Source of the DNA: Euborellia annulipes
Taxonomy: Eukaryota > Arthropoda > Insecta > Dermaptera > Anisolabididae
Assembly: GCA_023213315.1 (NCBI GenBank)
Contig: JAKCPI010025392.1
Coordinates: 60,865 to 124,864, forward strand
Direction of reading: 5' to 3'
DNA: 64,000 nucleotides
The position numbers and the translations under genes are program-made. Below are positions 26,830 through 38,589 of this stretch, piece by piece (position 1 is the stretch's first letter; the number at the start of each line of letters is the position of its first letter). Below the pieces are notes generated by a model. It was not told where the DNA came from and did not search any database. It saw only the letters and a list, made by a program, of their open reading frames with translations.

Positions 26830-27340
26830 TATCACGGAGGGGACAACCTAAAGGGGGACTGGGAGGGGAGGGGGCCTAAAAGGCGGCCCCCCTCCTCGAA
26901 AAAGCAAAAATTCAAATATTATGGTTTAAAAGAGGCCTTCGAATAAAATTTGAGTAGAAAGAGAGCGAAGGTAATGAGTGCGAGTGAGATGGAGAGAGTC
27001 GCTTAAAGATGCTGAGTCTCGGTCCTTGGTGCACACAAACCGGATTCCAAACAATACGCGTGACGTCATCTTTTCTTCGAAGCTATTAAAGACAGAAATA
27101 AAAAAAAAGTAATAAAACTATTTGTTTTTTTTTTTTTATTCATCAAATTAGAAGAAAAAAACAAATTAAATAATTTAAAAAAATGAATATGAAAAAATTA
27201 TTTTAATAAAGAAAATAAATATATTCTAACTTTTGATTTATTATTGAGGTGGGATTTATTTATTTTTCTTCCTGAGAGGGGTGTTAAAGTTAATTGTATT
27301 TTCAATTTATATTTCGGCCTCTAAGATCTTTTGACTTTTG
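26830..27340. other. No gene seen; G-rich patch then AT-rich
   Basis: A G/C-rich foldback-like patch at 26835-26900 looks like MITE debris. The rest is AT-rich with A runs. I see no supported gene. Confidence 0.4.
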
Positions 27341-27354
27341 GAAAATTAAATAAA

Positions 27355-27440
27355 ATGGCTGTTGAGAGCAGGTGAGAGACTCAACACTCAGCGGGTCACC
27401 TATCCACGGTCCAGCAGTTATTAGCCTTGCTTAACCTGAA
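27355..27440 (-). mobile_element. 5S-rRNA-like SINE remnant
   Basis: The minus strand reads GTTAAGCAAGGC and then TGGATAGGTGACCCGCTGAG, closely like the 5S rRNA internal promoter (GTTAAGCAACG...TGGATGGGTGACC). Its tail continues CAACAGCCATTTTA. It is too short and diverged for a 5S gene. Confidence 0.5.
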
Positions 27441-27449
27441 TTTCCTCGA

Positions 27450-28040
27450 TTTTTTTTCTGCCTTTTCTCAAAAGCTATTAAATTCAAAAAAGTTATTTTT
27501 TTTTTTATACTCAACAAATTAAAAAAAAAAAAAATCAAACAATTAAAAAAATTATTTTAATAATTACCTAACTAAAAAAATCCAACGAAAAATAAAAGAG
27601 ATAGAGAGATTTTTAAAAAAGCGAATGTGCGCGTGAAGAAAAGCCTAGACAAGAGTGAAGCGAGGCTCCCTACCTGCACTCTGGGCGCAGATCGAATTAG
27701 AAAAAAAAAAATTGATGCTCTCCCAGCATTTGAAATTATTGCCAAATTGATTGATTTCATCTTTTTATGCTTTTATAACATTTTATTCGAAACTTTTTTT
27801 AACTATAAGAATAAAATATTGCATATTTATCTATAAAGAATTCAATCCTTTGAGAAAAAATAAAATTTCAAAATATTTTGTCTTCAATCAAAGAGATGCT
27901 TATTTCTCATAAATATACCATATTAAATAATAAAATCCATCCCTTTAGACTTTTAGTTCATTCAGTGCTTGTTAAACTTTTCGAGTCGCGGGAACCAAAT
28001 AAATATCTCACGCCCCCCCCCTATTTTTTTTTTTACATTC
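27450..28040. other. No gene seen
   Basis: AT-rich sequence with poly-A and poly-T runs. Short open frames on both strands lack any recognisable domain. Confidence 0.45.
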
Positions 28041-28044
28041 TCTT

Positions 28045-28325
28045 GCCTATGTGTGTTCAATTTTAAGCATGAAGGAATTGAGCTAGGAGGGTGAAATTTT
28101 ATATTTAAGTTAGACACTTCCCTGAGGCATGGAAATAAGCTTTTAAACAAAATCAGCCAAAAAGTACTTGTACTTTACTGATGTAGTTTTTCAGTCTTTT
28201 TCGATTTTCTCAAAATTCGCTCTAACGATTTTTTTTTTTTTTAATTCATAAATCAATTATTTATTAGATGCTCTTTAAAATGTATATTCTCATTTTGCCG
28301 TTGAAATCTTCTGAAGACAACATAC
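28045..28325 (-). repeat. CTGGTGTGA repeat family, middle part
   Basis: It shares GAGCTAGGAGG, AAAGTACTTGTACTTTACTG and CTTTAAAATGTATATTCTCA with other copies. Both ends are missing. Confidence 0.65.
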
Positions 28326-28556
28326 ATGGACAGGAAAGATGTCTTAAAAACCCTCTCTACTCCCACCAAAGAGAGAAGAGGATGGCTTGTTTTTGATAAC
28401 AGCCAATTTGGAAATGTCACAATTTTTTAATCATTTTTTTCATAGTTTTAAAAATTAAAAATTATTAATATTATATTTTTGAATTATGAACTTTGTTCTT
28501 TCTAACCATACTAACTCCGACCAAATCCTCTTTACTTTGGACTTAAAAATAAGCAA

Positions 28557-28600
28557 GACCATTCTCACCCCAAATACGGGGCGAGTATGGTCACTCTCAT
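28557..28600. repeat. Short perfect-looking palindrome
   Basis: GACCATTCTCACCCC and GGGGCGAGTATGGTC lie 6 bases apart. The same GACCATTCTCACCCCG word recurs at 28743, suggesting a small TIR element from 28559 to 28758. Confidence 0.5.
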
Positions 28601-28774
28601 ATTTTGTTGTCATGCAGATTCCTTAAGACCTAAAAAAATTATAATTCGCAGGGTAAGTAATCAAGAAACTAAGCAATGATCCCACTTAGTTTCGTTATTT
28701 TCTGCTAAACGGTGCAAGAGTTATAAATGAAAATATGAATTTTTGACCATTCTCACCCCGTTTGACGGTATACA

Positions 28775-28940
28775 ATTTCAACCTCCTAGTTCTTTTCGTT
28801 CTTGGAATATTTTGTTCACTCACACAGTCTTTTTTTGGATTCAAGGGACCTCAAAACGTGTATATTCATAAAAATCTCAACATCGAATTTTTGACATAAA
28901 TCGAATACTTTCCTCTTATATATATATAGGTAAGAGGAAG
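28775..28940 (+). repeat. CTGGTGTGA repeat family, 3' part
   Basis: It includes TTTCAACCTCCTAGTTCTTT, CCTCAAAACGTGTATAT and the terminal (TA)n plus AGGTAAGAGGAAGTA. Confidence 0.65.
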
Positions 28941-29109
28941 TAAAAATGAATTAAAAATTAAAACAAATAAAGTAATTATTTGTATATGGAGTATAATAAA
29001 AAATAATAATAAATGTCATGTAATATACGTGAAAAAATTTATTATTTAAAAAATGATGAATAAATAATAAATAAATAAACGAGCGTTTCTTTATTATTCA
29101 TTAAATTTA

Positions 29110-29480
29110 TTAATTAGTTGTCGAGCGGAGTGTCGTGAGGGATGTTGTCCGGTTATTCAAATAAAACAACCCGTCTTTGAGTTGTCCATCCATCAGCCAA
29201 CATATGGGGGGCGGGTGGTGTCCTGCCCCATTAATTACCGGGACAAGCGACCCTACGTGACCCAGCATCCCCGGGTCTCATCTCCGCAAAAAAAAACACT
29301 CTCTCGGTGATGTGATGTGATTAACACTGAACAACGAACGGCCCAATTGCTCTACAACAACGAAACGGGGTAGAGGCAAAGAGGGATGATATTTTACGAT
29401 GACGTGTGTTTGTCCGTCTTTCTCCCCTTAAAGCGTTAGCGTGACTCGATGCTATCTTCTCGGTTTTGTCTTATTATTAT
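29110..29480. promoter_or_regulatory. Unique GC-richer tract, possible regulatory DNA
   Basis: This stretch is not seen elsewhere in the window and has balanced base composition with CG dinucleotides, unlike its AT-rich flanks. No open frame or splice pair stands out. Regulatory function is only an inference from its unique, non-repetitive look. Confidence 0.3.
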
Positions 29481-29754
29481 TTAATATTTTAAAACTATTC
29501 AAAAGATAAATTTTAAATATTTATATCCTTATTATATCATATTATACAGTAAATTTATAAATAACTTTGATTTATTAAATTTTTTTTTTTTTTAAATGAC
29601 ATGGCCTGGAGGGATCAGCATGTTGAACGTCCCCCAGTAGCCAACATATATACTATTTAAAAAAATATAAATATATGTATATAATGAACCCCTAAATAGC
29701 ATCAGAAGAGGGGGTAAATTAAAAAAAATTTTTATATCGTTCAGTGAATATAAC

Positions 29755-30242
29755 ATTATTTGAGATATATGAAAGGTAAAATACAGTAGGTTATGTGTTT
29801 CAAGATTTTTATTAATTAAAATTAACACTTAATAGGTATTTCGACATTACTGTCATCATCAGAAGTTATTAGTTACTAATTTAGTATCTAAAATATATAA
29901 ATATTGGGTATAGGAGACTTTGCAGCCAAGGAATTAAATAAAAACCTTTTATTTAATTATTAACCGTCGACGTTTCGGTCGCAAATCACGACCTTCCTCA
30001 GGACGATTAATTGTTAACCTTGTATTCTAGATTAAACAAAAGTTTTTTATTCAATTCCTTGGCCGCAAAGTCTCCTTTACCCAATTCAAAGTCTACAGCC
30101 TTCTCATCAGTAATATATAAATATAAAAGATTTTAGAAAACCACTTCTGATGATGACAGTAATGTCGAAATACGTAATAAGTAATTTTAATTAATAAAAA
30201 CCTTGAAACAGAGAACCTAGTGTATTTTACCTTTCATATATA
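29755..30242. mobile_element. Outer hammerhead palindrome
   Basis: Left arm, minus strand: CTGATGA (29856-29862), a GACA/TGTC stem, then CGAAATACCTATT. Right arm, plus strand: CTGATGA (30147-30153), the same stem, then GAAATACGTAAT. In the left copy, ACTT before and AAGT after the core can pair as helix I. All three helices can therefore be drawn, though helix III is only about two pairs. The centre was split by a second element (29920-30090). Confidence 0.75.
29920..30090. mobile_element. Inner hammerhead palindrome, nested
   Basis: The arms GGAGACTTTGCAGCCAAGGA and TCCTTGGCCGCAAAGTCTCC flank a minus-strand core: CTGAGGA (29995-30001), a 5-bp GGTCG/CGACC stem, then GAAACGTCGACGGTT (29964-29978). 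Its outer ends belong to the same family as the palindromes at 16290 and 19128. It sits between the arms of the 29755-30242 element. Confidence 0.75.
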
Positions 30243-30294
30243 CATAATGTTTCAACTAGAGCCTACGGTAGAAAGTTTAAATCTAACATTATTT

Positions 30295-30472
30295 GAGAAA
30301 GAAAACGCTAAATTTTCAGCAATTTTTATTTGTTCACGAGGCAATATTTCCAAATATTTCGGAGACTTATCGGCACTCTTTCTTTAGTAGGTCTTCGAAA
30401 TATTAGGCAAAATGCCTTGTAAACTAATAAAAAATTGCTGAAAATTTAGCATTTTCTTTCTCAAATAAACCA
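30295..30472. repeat. Palindrome with AAATATTTCGGAG core
   Basis: GAGAAAGAAAACGCTAAATT and its inverted partner (AATTTAGCATTTTCTTTCTC) lie about 135 bp apart, with paired CGAAATATT words inside. It resembles the hammerhead elements in layout, but the CTGANGA box is not clear. Confidence 0.55.
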
Positions 30473-30584
30473 ACTTCAGCAACGCCACTTAAGGAGAACA
30501 ATACATTATAAATATTATGGCTAGGTTTGGAAAGAAGGGCATATAATTAAAATTTATTAATTGCTTGAAGTAAGGGCTGTGATG

Positions 30585-30780
30585 TGATTATAATGGAGAG
30601 ATGAAGATTTCAGACATATTGGAATGCTCTAAGTTCAATGAAGCTCCCAGAATAACAGAATAATAAGACATTTCGACCTGAACGTTTTGTCCAAATAAAT
30701 TCTCTAAAAAATGTCTTATTGCGCCTCGAGCATTCCAATTTGGCTGATATCTCCATCTCTCCATTATAATATTTATTAAT
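30585..30780. repeat. Palindrome with GACATTTCGACC core
   Basis: TATAATGGAGAGATGAAGAT pairs with ATCTCCATCTCTCCATTATA, and internal blocks around TTGGAATGCTC pair as well. A minus-strand open frame over it (30588-30911) is a by-product of the repeat. Confidence 0.55.
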
Positions 30781-30919
30781 TCAGATACAAGAAAAGTATT
30801 GCTCCAGCCGAAAATTGAATACGCAGTTTGGAAGCTTTCAGATATTCCAGGAGTGATCGGATACGATATTTGGCTGGAACAAAAATTTCTTTCTGTTGAT
30901 TTCGGGGGCAATATGTCGA

Positions 30920-33100
30920 AAACGTTATAAGAACATTAGCAAGTAAATTTATTATTATTAGTTACTAAAAAAAAAAAAAAAACCCTGGCCAAATGGATAG
31001 TAAATCCAGGACCAAATAATTTACCAATTAAGCAGCACTCAATCGATGACTGACTCTTTTTGGGTGAATTTTGCATGTGACCGAAGATAAAGTTTGTTAT
31101 TTATTGACTATCCCTGATTAATCAAATAATTAAAAAAAAAGTATTAGGTAGGCTATTAGATTTCTCCAATAGTTTACAAATATTTACAAAATGCACTAAA
31201 AGAGAGGGAGATTAAAACGAAATAATTTCTCGTATGCTATTATAACAATAATAATCGAGCAGAGCGGAGTGTAGCAGCAGCAGAGAGGCGTTATTTATTT
31301 TTCCGCTATTTAGATTAGCCTCTCGGGTTTATCAGGCTCTTTATCTTAATATTATTTGCCAGGGATTGCGCTCAAAACTTTTTCCGGCTGCTGTCGCCTC
31401 CGGGGCTCAAAACTCAAGGGCCCGAGGACAAATCGAGATCCCAATCAACCGACCGACCACTTTATACGCTTTTTAATCTAAAAACAAGTCCTTTGAATTT
31501 GATAAAAAAAAAGCTAAAAAAGCAACAACCAACCGTTTATTATTATTATCATTATTATTATTTTTATATATATCACATCACATGAAAAAAAGTAGAAGGA
31601 AGACAAAAATATTGTAGTTGGTTGCTCTTTATTCTCTCTTATTTCATGCATTTAAAAAAAGATTTAAAATTAAGTCTCTTTTGACTTTTTAATATTATTA
31701 TTCATAACGTAATAATGCTTCCAAAGATCATTTAATTAAATTGTTTTATATGCTAAGTACTTATCTACTGTTTTAAATTAATTATCACAACGATAGTGTA
31801 TAATTAATTAAAATAGATGTTTATGAAAACATTTTTAAGGAATTTATTAATAATGGAACGTTTAAAATACAGTATAAGTAGCTATACCGTTGTTTGTTGA
31901 AACTATGAAGGTCAATTGAAAAAAGTGATTATTATATAAAATTTTCTATAAATAAACACAATTTTTTTGTGTCAAGTCTTAAAGGGCTTCAGGAGTGAGC
32001 AACAAACTCATTCTTAAGAAAATTTTGTCAACAGATGGCAGGGTGGTAGCTATATTCCACCCCTTCCGTTTTGAGTTGGATACGTCCATTTATTGAAACA
32101 TATAACCTTGTGTTTACAATTTAATTTATTTCACTCATTCAGTCTTCTGCTCTTCTAGTCAATATCCCGTATTCTAACAAAAGAATAAAACAGAACACGA
32201 AACAAGCAGGCCTGAATCAAAAGATTATTTTCCAAGGTTGAAGAATATTCAATTTTTATTTTTTAATAAATAAAAGTGTTTTAAACAAATTGGATATGAA
32301 TAACGTTTATTATAATCTAACAAACTGTTGCTTATTTCTGTTAGCATTTTTTCTTAAATCAATGCAAATAACTGTCAAATATTTGATAAAGTTATAGGAA
32401 AATAATATTCCTATAATCCTTTCAAGATCCTTTTTTTAACATTTGGACATTATATTTGAAATTTGCATACTGGAAGATAGGCAACCCAATTAGCCAAAGC
32501 TCTTCAAGAATGGGCTAAATGCCTACTAGGAATTAATTTCTTCAAGCCACTATAAATTATTCTTAGGAACCCTTTAAAACTTAAAATTTTAACACGAATT
32601 TGAATATAGACAAACCGAAATGATTAAAAAAAAATTGTCGCCACCCGTATCAGAATCGCCTTTTAAATTTTGACAGATGTCTAGATATATTTTAGCACTT
32701 AGCCCCAGTTATCTCGTTGATATCAAGAGTTAAGCCTCCGCTAACCCGCATGCAGGTGCGTAGCTCAACTGAAAAATACAAAATAATAAAAAAAAAAAAA
32801 AAAAAAACACCTGCATGACCAGCTGATAAGATTAACATAAAGGGGAGCAAAGGAGTTGACAGTCCTCTCACCTCTCTCTCTCGCTCTTATTTGGTTCATT
32901 TGTAAACAGCCACTAACAAATACAAGTGGTGGGGAGGAGCGAATGTCAACAACATGGTTTAATAGCCCAAGCCCATGTCTCTCTCTCTATCTCGGCACAC
33001 AAACCAATAAACGAACGAATATCCATTTAACAAAGACTTAAAATAAATAATTTTAAATTAAATACTACTTTGCTATAAAATATTAAACGTAAAAGAAGTT
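30920..33100. promoter_or_regulatory. Gene-free stretch with a unique tract at 31240-31500
   Basis: The part from 31240 to 31500 is non-repetitive, mixed in composition (CGGCTGCTGTCGCCTCCGGG) and distinct from the flanks. It could be conserved regulatory DNA. The rest is AT-rich. No gene or known repeat was recognised apart from A runs near 32790 and a CT-rich patch near 32860-32890. Confidence 0.3.
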
Positions 33101-33109
33101 AATAGAAAA

Positions 33110-33640
33110 CAGTAGAATCTCGATAATCATATGGTCTCGGGAGCGACGGTTTAGTACGAATTATCGGGAATACCAATTATTCGGAGTACATTTATGTAAG
33201 AGGAGGCAATAGCTAAGAAGGCTAAGCTGAGGATTACGGAGTCCGAAGTCTCAACACGGCTCGGGTTCGGATCCAGCTTGCAGCAAATAATTCAAACATC
33301 CTGCCGAAGTCTCCTCTTAGGGTAGGTAGGGAAATAGCCCCACCGTGGTATCACAAAGGGCCTAATTGGTCTAAGTGTGTTCCCTCTAAGATTGCAAATG
33401 AACAAGAAAAATTTGTCTCTCTCACTCGTCTTCCTTCCCTCTCTTGAAAACAGAACGAATTAACGAGTTTTTTAAGCAAATACAAATTATAAGGCGTTTT
33501 AAGTGACCTCGAGCATAAAAATAATACGAATTACCGATGGGTCTCAATGCATTGTTTTCATACCTGTTGTCGGGATTTTCTTTGGGGACCAGCAAATTTG
33601 TCCGAATAATCGGGCTACAAAATATCGCGATTCCACTGTA
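33110..33640. mobile_element. pogo/Tigger-like MITE split by a SINE
   Basis: The ends ACAGTAGAATCTCGATAATC and ATATCGCGATTCCACTGTAT match those at 12608-13079, and the inner blocks (AATACGAATTACC, GAACGAATTAACGAG) match too. A family-B SINE at 33205-33375 interrupts it, so the MITE predates that SINE. Confidence 0.72.
33205..33375 (+). mobile_element. tRNA-derived SINE, family B
   Basis: It shares GATTACGGAGTC, GAAGTCTCAACACGGCTCGG and TTAGGGTAGG with 10875-11075. B box: CGGGTTCGGATCC at 33263-33275. It is nested in a pogo-like MITE. Confidence 0.65.
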
Positions 33641-33726
33641 TTATTTTTTAACCGAAACTGGAACCTGTTAGATTCAGGTACAGAAGAACAGAGAAAAATC
33701 TCAGAAAAAATAAATAAAAAGTTTTC

Positions 33727-33963
33727 TCATTACTCTAATATAAAAAGCTAGTCACTGACTTCCATTTTATGTGCCTTTTTACCACTCTCGCGATTGGCCA
33801 GAGACAGAGGATGTGGAGTCAGAGAGGTAAATTTTAAACGTTAAGAGGGAAATTTAAAACTAAAATTTTGCAATTGCTCGCAAAAGGCGAAAAATTTCCA
33901 ATTTCCTCCAGTGAGCAAGAATAAATTTTATACATTTGCTCGCTGAAGGCGTAGCCAAGAATA
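33727..33963 (+). mobile_element. Helitron-like 5' fragment
   Basis: It begins TCATTACTCTAATATAAAAA and continues GCTAGTCACTGACTTCC. It shares CAAGAATAAATTTTATACAT and GCTCGCTGAAGGCG with 11990-12080. The GC-rich 3' hairpin is gone; a hammerhead-type relic follows at 33964. Confidence 0.5.
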
Positions 33964-34025
33964 TTGTAAACAGTTTCGGCTCGAATTAAATAATGGCAAA
34001 TCAAAGCCGAAACTGTCTCCAAAAC
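33964..34025. repeat. Small palindrome with GCCGAAACTG
   Basis: CAGTTTCGGCTCGAATTA and AAAGCCGAAACTGTCTCC are inverted around a short centre. A TGGC/GCC stem before GAAAC is kept, but the CTGANGA box is lost. Confidence 0.5.
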
Positions 34026-34102
34026 TCTTTAGTTTCATTTCGTAGGCTGTCTGTTTCTACATTTATTTTTAAAATACAAGTCGCTTCACAAATTATAGGG
34101 GT

Positions 34103-34340
34103 CGGGCGCAGGTAGTGCTAATCCACAAATATATAGTTCTGAGATATTTCAATTTTAAACTTTGGAAAAATTCATAAAACTATTATTGACAAAATATTTT
34201 TCTCCACCTTTATTGTACACATTTAAATATTAATACATGAAAAATATTTTTTAAAAATTATTTTTTTATTAAGGCTTATAAAACAAAAATGTTTACATAT
34301 GTTTAAATATGTGCCTCATATTTGTGGGTTAGCATTAAGT
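34103..34340. mobile_element. TIR element with TAGTGCTAATCCACA ends
   Basis: TAGTGCTAATCCACAAATAT on the left mirrors ATTTGTGGGTTAGCATTA on the right. The interior is AT-rich. A second Helitron-like 5' end (TCATTACTTTAATATAAAAA) begins at 34346. Confidence 0.5.
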
Positions 34341-34345
34341 TTCTC

Positions 34346-34410
34346 ATTACTTTAATATAAAAAGCTAGCCACTGACTTCCATTTTATGTGCCTTTTTAAG
34401 GCAAGGTTAA
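34346..34410 (+). mobile_element. Helitron-like 5' end
   Basis: It is nearly identical to 33727-33790 through GCCACTGACTTCCATTTTAT, then diverges. It is a short truncated copy. Confidence 0.5.
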
Positions 34411-34439
34411 GTTAAGCCTTTGGTTGAACCAAAACAAAA

Positions 34440-34820
34440 CCAATGTGTTGAAGTTACTTTAGGTGGGAGATAGTGCTAACCAACACATAACTTCAAATAT
34501 CATAATCTGAGTCATTATTATCAATTTTAGGATCAAAGAATAGTCAGGATTTTCATTAGTGTTATCGTCCACATCTCCTGGCTATGTGCCGACAAAGAAT
34601 TCATCTTTACAAAGTTTATGAAACTTGCCACTTGGGGATTGAACTGTTTTGCACCTAAAAGTCTAAACTGTCAGCTTTAAGTAAGACAATGCTGTTACTG
34701 TCAAAGCACTCTAATGGCAATATCAGGCTGAAAAACAATTTGTACAGCTAGTACAGACCTATGGTCAATTGATGGTGCTGAAAAGTGGGGTTTGAATGTT
34801 GGTTAGAACTATCTGCAGCC
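34440..34820. mobile_element. TIR element with AGTGCTAACCAACA ends
   Basis: GATAGTGCTAACCAACACAT at 34470 is mirrored by TGTTGGTTAGAACTATC at 34798-34814. The end is related to that of 34103-34340, so both belong to one family. There is no coding sequence. Confidence 0.45.
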
Positions 34821-34829
34821 GAGAGTTTT

Positions 34830-36985
34830 CTATTTATTTGAATCCTTTGCCCTATTTGCATAATTTCAAAATTTCACCTAAATATATATTTGGAAATTAA
34901 GAAAATTTAACATTCAAGATGTTATTATTAATAGGTAGTTTCTATTCTTTATGATAAAGGACATAATTTTCTTTTTTCTCTCTCTTCCTTTTCCCCCAAA
35001 CCATTAAAAATATAGAGGTAGTGGGACTGGAGGAAATCCACACCCGTTTTTCTTAACATCATCTTTTAATCCTCCCGGATTCGTAAATCTCACTTTTAAT
35101 TTCCAAATGCTAGCAAATTAAGATTCCATCATCAATTTTTTTTTTTTTTTTCTTCGCTTCTCCATCTTAATTCGCACAAAACGCAAAAAGCGATAAGCGA
35201 AAAATAACGAGGAGAGATGAGACAGTTTTAATGTCTTAAGAAAAAAAATTTGCATTAAAACGTTGTTCGATTCTCTTTGATAACGAGTCTCAAAAAAAAG
35301 AAAGGTTATTAACTCTTTTTTTCTGCTTTTCTTTTAAATGTCGAAATCTTCGATCGAAAATAGCGGGAAACGTCAAATTGAGATTAGATCCCTTCCCCTC
35401 AAACTTCTTATTTTTGTTACATGGTTATATCACTAATTATGTTATCGGGATTTGGATCGGAATTCCATTAGGGGCAAATTTAAAAAAAAATTCTCTAAAC
35501 CACTTGATTTAATCATAAATCAAATACTTCCAATAGGAGAGTTTTTCTTATTTATATTCCAAGTGTGTCTGTCCGAAATGGGCGCGGAAAAAAGTCTAAG
35601 TTACATATAATAACAAGCAAAGTGTTATTTTTTTATTTTTTATCTTAGTTATTATTTTAAAAAGATTGAAAGGCAGAGAGTAGTGTGTTTATTTTAAAAA
35701 TATACAATGGCATACATGTCTGCAAATGTTTTATTATTTATTAAAGAAAAAAAAAAGGGAAAAAAATTAGGAGAGAGAGTGTGTTTGTTAATGTCGTTTG
35801 GTTTTCGTTTGTCGATGATGAATGGACGTACACACACGAGGCAAAAGAAAAATGCCTGTATGACGAGAACCCCACATCCATTTGCATATATGCCGTTGGT
35901 TTTGTTTGTCCAGGCATGTTTGCTCTCTCTCCCCTCTCTCTCTCTCTCTGTGCTTTGCTTGTGGCCTATGACAAACGCGAGGAGTGCGCTAACAGCAAAT
36001 AGCAAATTCTTTTTTTCACTCCTAGTGCGCATGTCCAAAACAAAGAACAGCCACCATTCATTTAATCGTAATTTATTCCTTGGTCAACATCCCTTGGATA
36101 AATAGTTTGACGTCACATGGACAGTCGACAGACCCAACCAACTCCAGCCCTTTAATTTTTAATTAACTAACTCACGGTTAATTTTAAATATAACATTTGC
36201 TTTTATAGCGTGTTTAATGCAAATTAACAATCAAATAAATTTTCAATCAAGAATGAAATTTTACATCCACTATTTTTTTGCTTTTAGGAATATGATGTTA
36301 TAAAAGCTCATAAGTTTGGCAATATACATTCATATTTATTCAAATTAATTGTAAATAAATAATAGAGATGGATCCGGGAAGTTTTTCAAGGATTAAATGC
36401 GAGACGTTTATTAAGTCCAGAATTTCCATTAAAATTGTTAAGATGCCTTTTCCATAATCCATCACAACGAAACTCCCCATATATCCTATCTTTATTATTT
36501 ACCTGACTCTATGGAATCTCTCATAGAACACTATTATACAAGAAAAAGTATTAGTGTTTTCCAAATATAAAACCTTTGAACCTTAGGCACCGATTAAAAA
36601 AAAAACTTTTTTGCCTTCTTCCCTGAATGCGCCAAAAATTGAAATTTTATTGTCGGAGTTGCATTTTAGAATTCTCCTTTATAACGATATCTAGCTCTCT
36701 GGAGACCAACTACTAATTTGGGCTTAAGTCTACAAGAAGGTCTGACAACTTCAAGAAGACTTCATTGTACAAGCAAGAATTCAACCAAGAGAAAGAGGCA
36801 CCATTCCTCCTTAGGTAATTAAATGATAAAATATGCAAAATTCTATTTGATTAAATGGTTGAAACTTGGCTTATTTGGGTACTGTGGACACCACAAATAC
36901 CTGATGTGGTCGAGAGTGTAACCTGAGCTTAGGCAGCCAAAAGGCTTATCCTTCAGACGTATTCTCTTAAAAGAAGCTTTTCCTT
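34830..36985. other. Gene-free, mostly unique sequence
   Basis: I recognise no repeat family or gene. The part from 35700 to 36120 is balanced in composition, with overlapping open frames on both strands caused by low-complexity CT/AG sequence, so I do not call them. It could be regulatory DNA. Confidence 0.4.
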
Positions 36986-37001
36986 TTCAATTGCATTAAA
37001 A

Positions 37002-37250
37002 GCCCTCGGGTGTAGGGGTAGAGTGCTAACCTCGTATACCAAAAGTTGCGGGTTCGGACCCCGGGCAGTCCGATGATTTTATTTAAGCCATTTGGATACT
37101 AAATAACTTAAATAAAAATGCCTGAACTCCCAATATGTATATTAATTAATAACGGATATCGTCAAAGTCTTATATGGCCTGAGTTGCCGAAAAGACAGTG
37201 TGAATGGGTGTGTGAGTGTGAATGAAAAAAAAGTGTGTGTTAAAAAAAAA
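37002..37250 (+). mobile_element. tRNA-derived SINE, family A, with 12-bp target duplication
   Basis: Full copy: TGTAGGGGTAGAGTGCTAAC (A box), TTGCGGGTTCGGACCCCG (B box), the AAGCCATTTGG...CTAAATAACTTA hairpin, then GGCCTGAGTTGCCGAAAAGA and a GTGTGAGTGTGAATG tail. ATTGCATTAAAA occurs at 36990-37001 and 37251-37262, flanking the element exactly. This is the hallmark of LINE-driven retroposition. Confidence 0.9.
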
Positions 37251-37262
37251 ATTGCATTAAAA

Positions 37263-38520
37263 ATGTATGTTAAAAATAATGGTTTAGTTGATTAAGCTCA
37301 AGACTCCGCTCTTGAACATATCAGGAACTTGTGGCGCCCACTGTAGGCCTACTTGCTTAGACTTATTGAATGTATTAAAGTGTAAAGTTAAGAGAGAGGA
37401 GGAGCTAAGAAAAAAGGCGAACGCCTGCTTTGCCAACATTCCTAAATAATCTTTTATTTGAGCACTGTACATTTTTATATTTAAGCAATATTAACGCAAG
37501 AAAACATTAAGATTAAAGAATTGTCATTTATTTATTTATTTTTTTATCGTTTCTTTCTCTCCCTCTCTAAATTTTTTTTCTTTTTCTCCCTATTGATGGA
37601 TATTTGCAGACTCCTCATCTCCTTCCCCTTTTTTTTTATTCCATGTCCTCATCTCCATCTCCTTCTTTTATCTACTTTGTTTCTTTCTGGTTTATTAGTT
37701 TTTATTTTCGGCTGTTAATTGCCTCTGTTATCACCCTCGAGGCGAAAGATAAGAGCTCTCTCCCCCCTCCAAACCCTAAAAACGGCCGCCGAGATTAAAA
37801 TATCGAAAATTCCCTTCTCTTTTTTTTATTATGATTATTATTATTATTTTTTTTTTTAAGACCGCGACGGTAATGAGTAATTAATGTTGTAAAAATAATT
37901 TTAATGTTGCAAAATTTCACTTTAGCAAGAGATAAGGCGAGGAGCTTTTTATCGGAACCATAAAGGCGAAAAGAAGGGATGAAAAAGGAGAGAGTGGGGC
38001 CGAGATAAATAATAATAATAATAATAATAAAGGCGAAGAGAGACTCTTCTTAACGAATTAACATTAAATAAAGAAATAGAATTTTTTAAGCAAGATTTAA
38101 ACTCTTTACTTTTAATGTCTAAATTATTAGAAAAAGAGGGAAAAAATTCTCTTTTGTATCGGATTTTAATTTGTAATTATTAAGCCTATAGATTAAATAA
38201 AAGTTTAAACAAGTGCGAGAATAATTTAGATTATTATAATAAGTACGACTATAGGGAGCCAAAGAGTATATTTAAAAATTTAATTAAATGAAAGTGGGAG
38301 TTCCGGAGGGAACAATATTAATAAAATAAATAGCCAACGTTTTGAGTTTTATATCTTATTTGATAAGTGTATTTTGTTAAAATGTAATTTTTATTAGGTA
38401 TGTCATAGGTTGTCTACAAACTTTTATATGTATATTCTTTTGTAATTTTTTTGACCGAGGAGTCAAACCGAAATAATAAAAAAAAAAACTTTTTAGCGTC
38501 CAATTTGTCAGAAAAAAAAT
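37263..38520. other. Gene-free AT-rich stretch
   Basis: It contains T- and CT-rich runs (37510-37700), an (ATA)n-like run (38008-38030), and a mixed-composition patch at 37720-37800. No gene or known repeat was recognised. Confidence 0.4.
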
Positions 38521-38589
38521 ATATGTTTTTAATATGCCTAAATCTTGAGTTCCATCAATTTACTTTTCTCTCTTAAAAAAATGTTCATA

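Noticed and set aside
30588..30911. Minus-strand open frame of 107 residues
   Set aside because: It is built largely from the inverted repeat at 30585-30780, and its peptide has no recognisable features.
35694..36105. Overlapping open frames of 73-132 residues
   Set aside because: Frames on opposite strands overlap fully and consist of low-complexity sequence with no domain and no convincing splice sites.
37002..37090. Functional tRNA gene
   Set aside because: The A and B boxes belong to a SINE head with body, tail and target duplication; a proper cloverleaf does not close.
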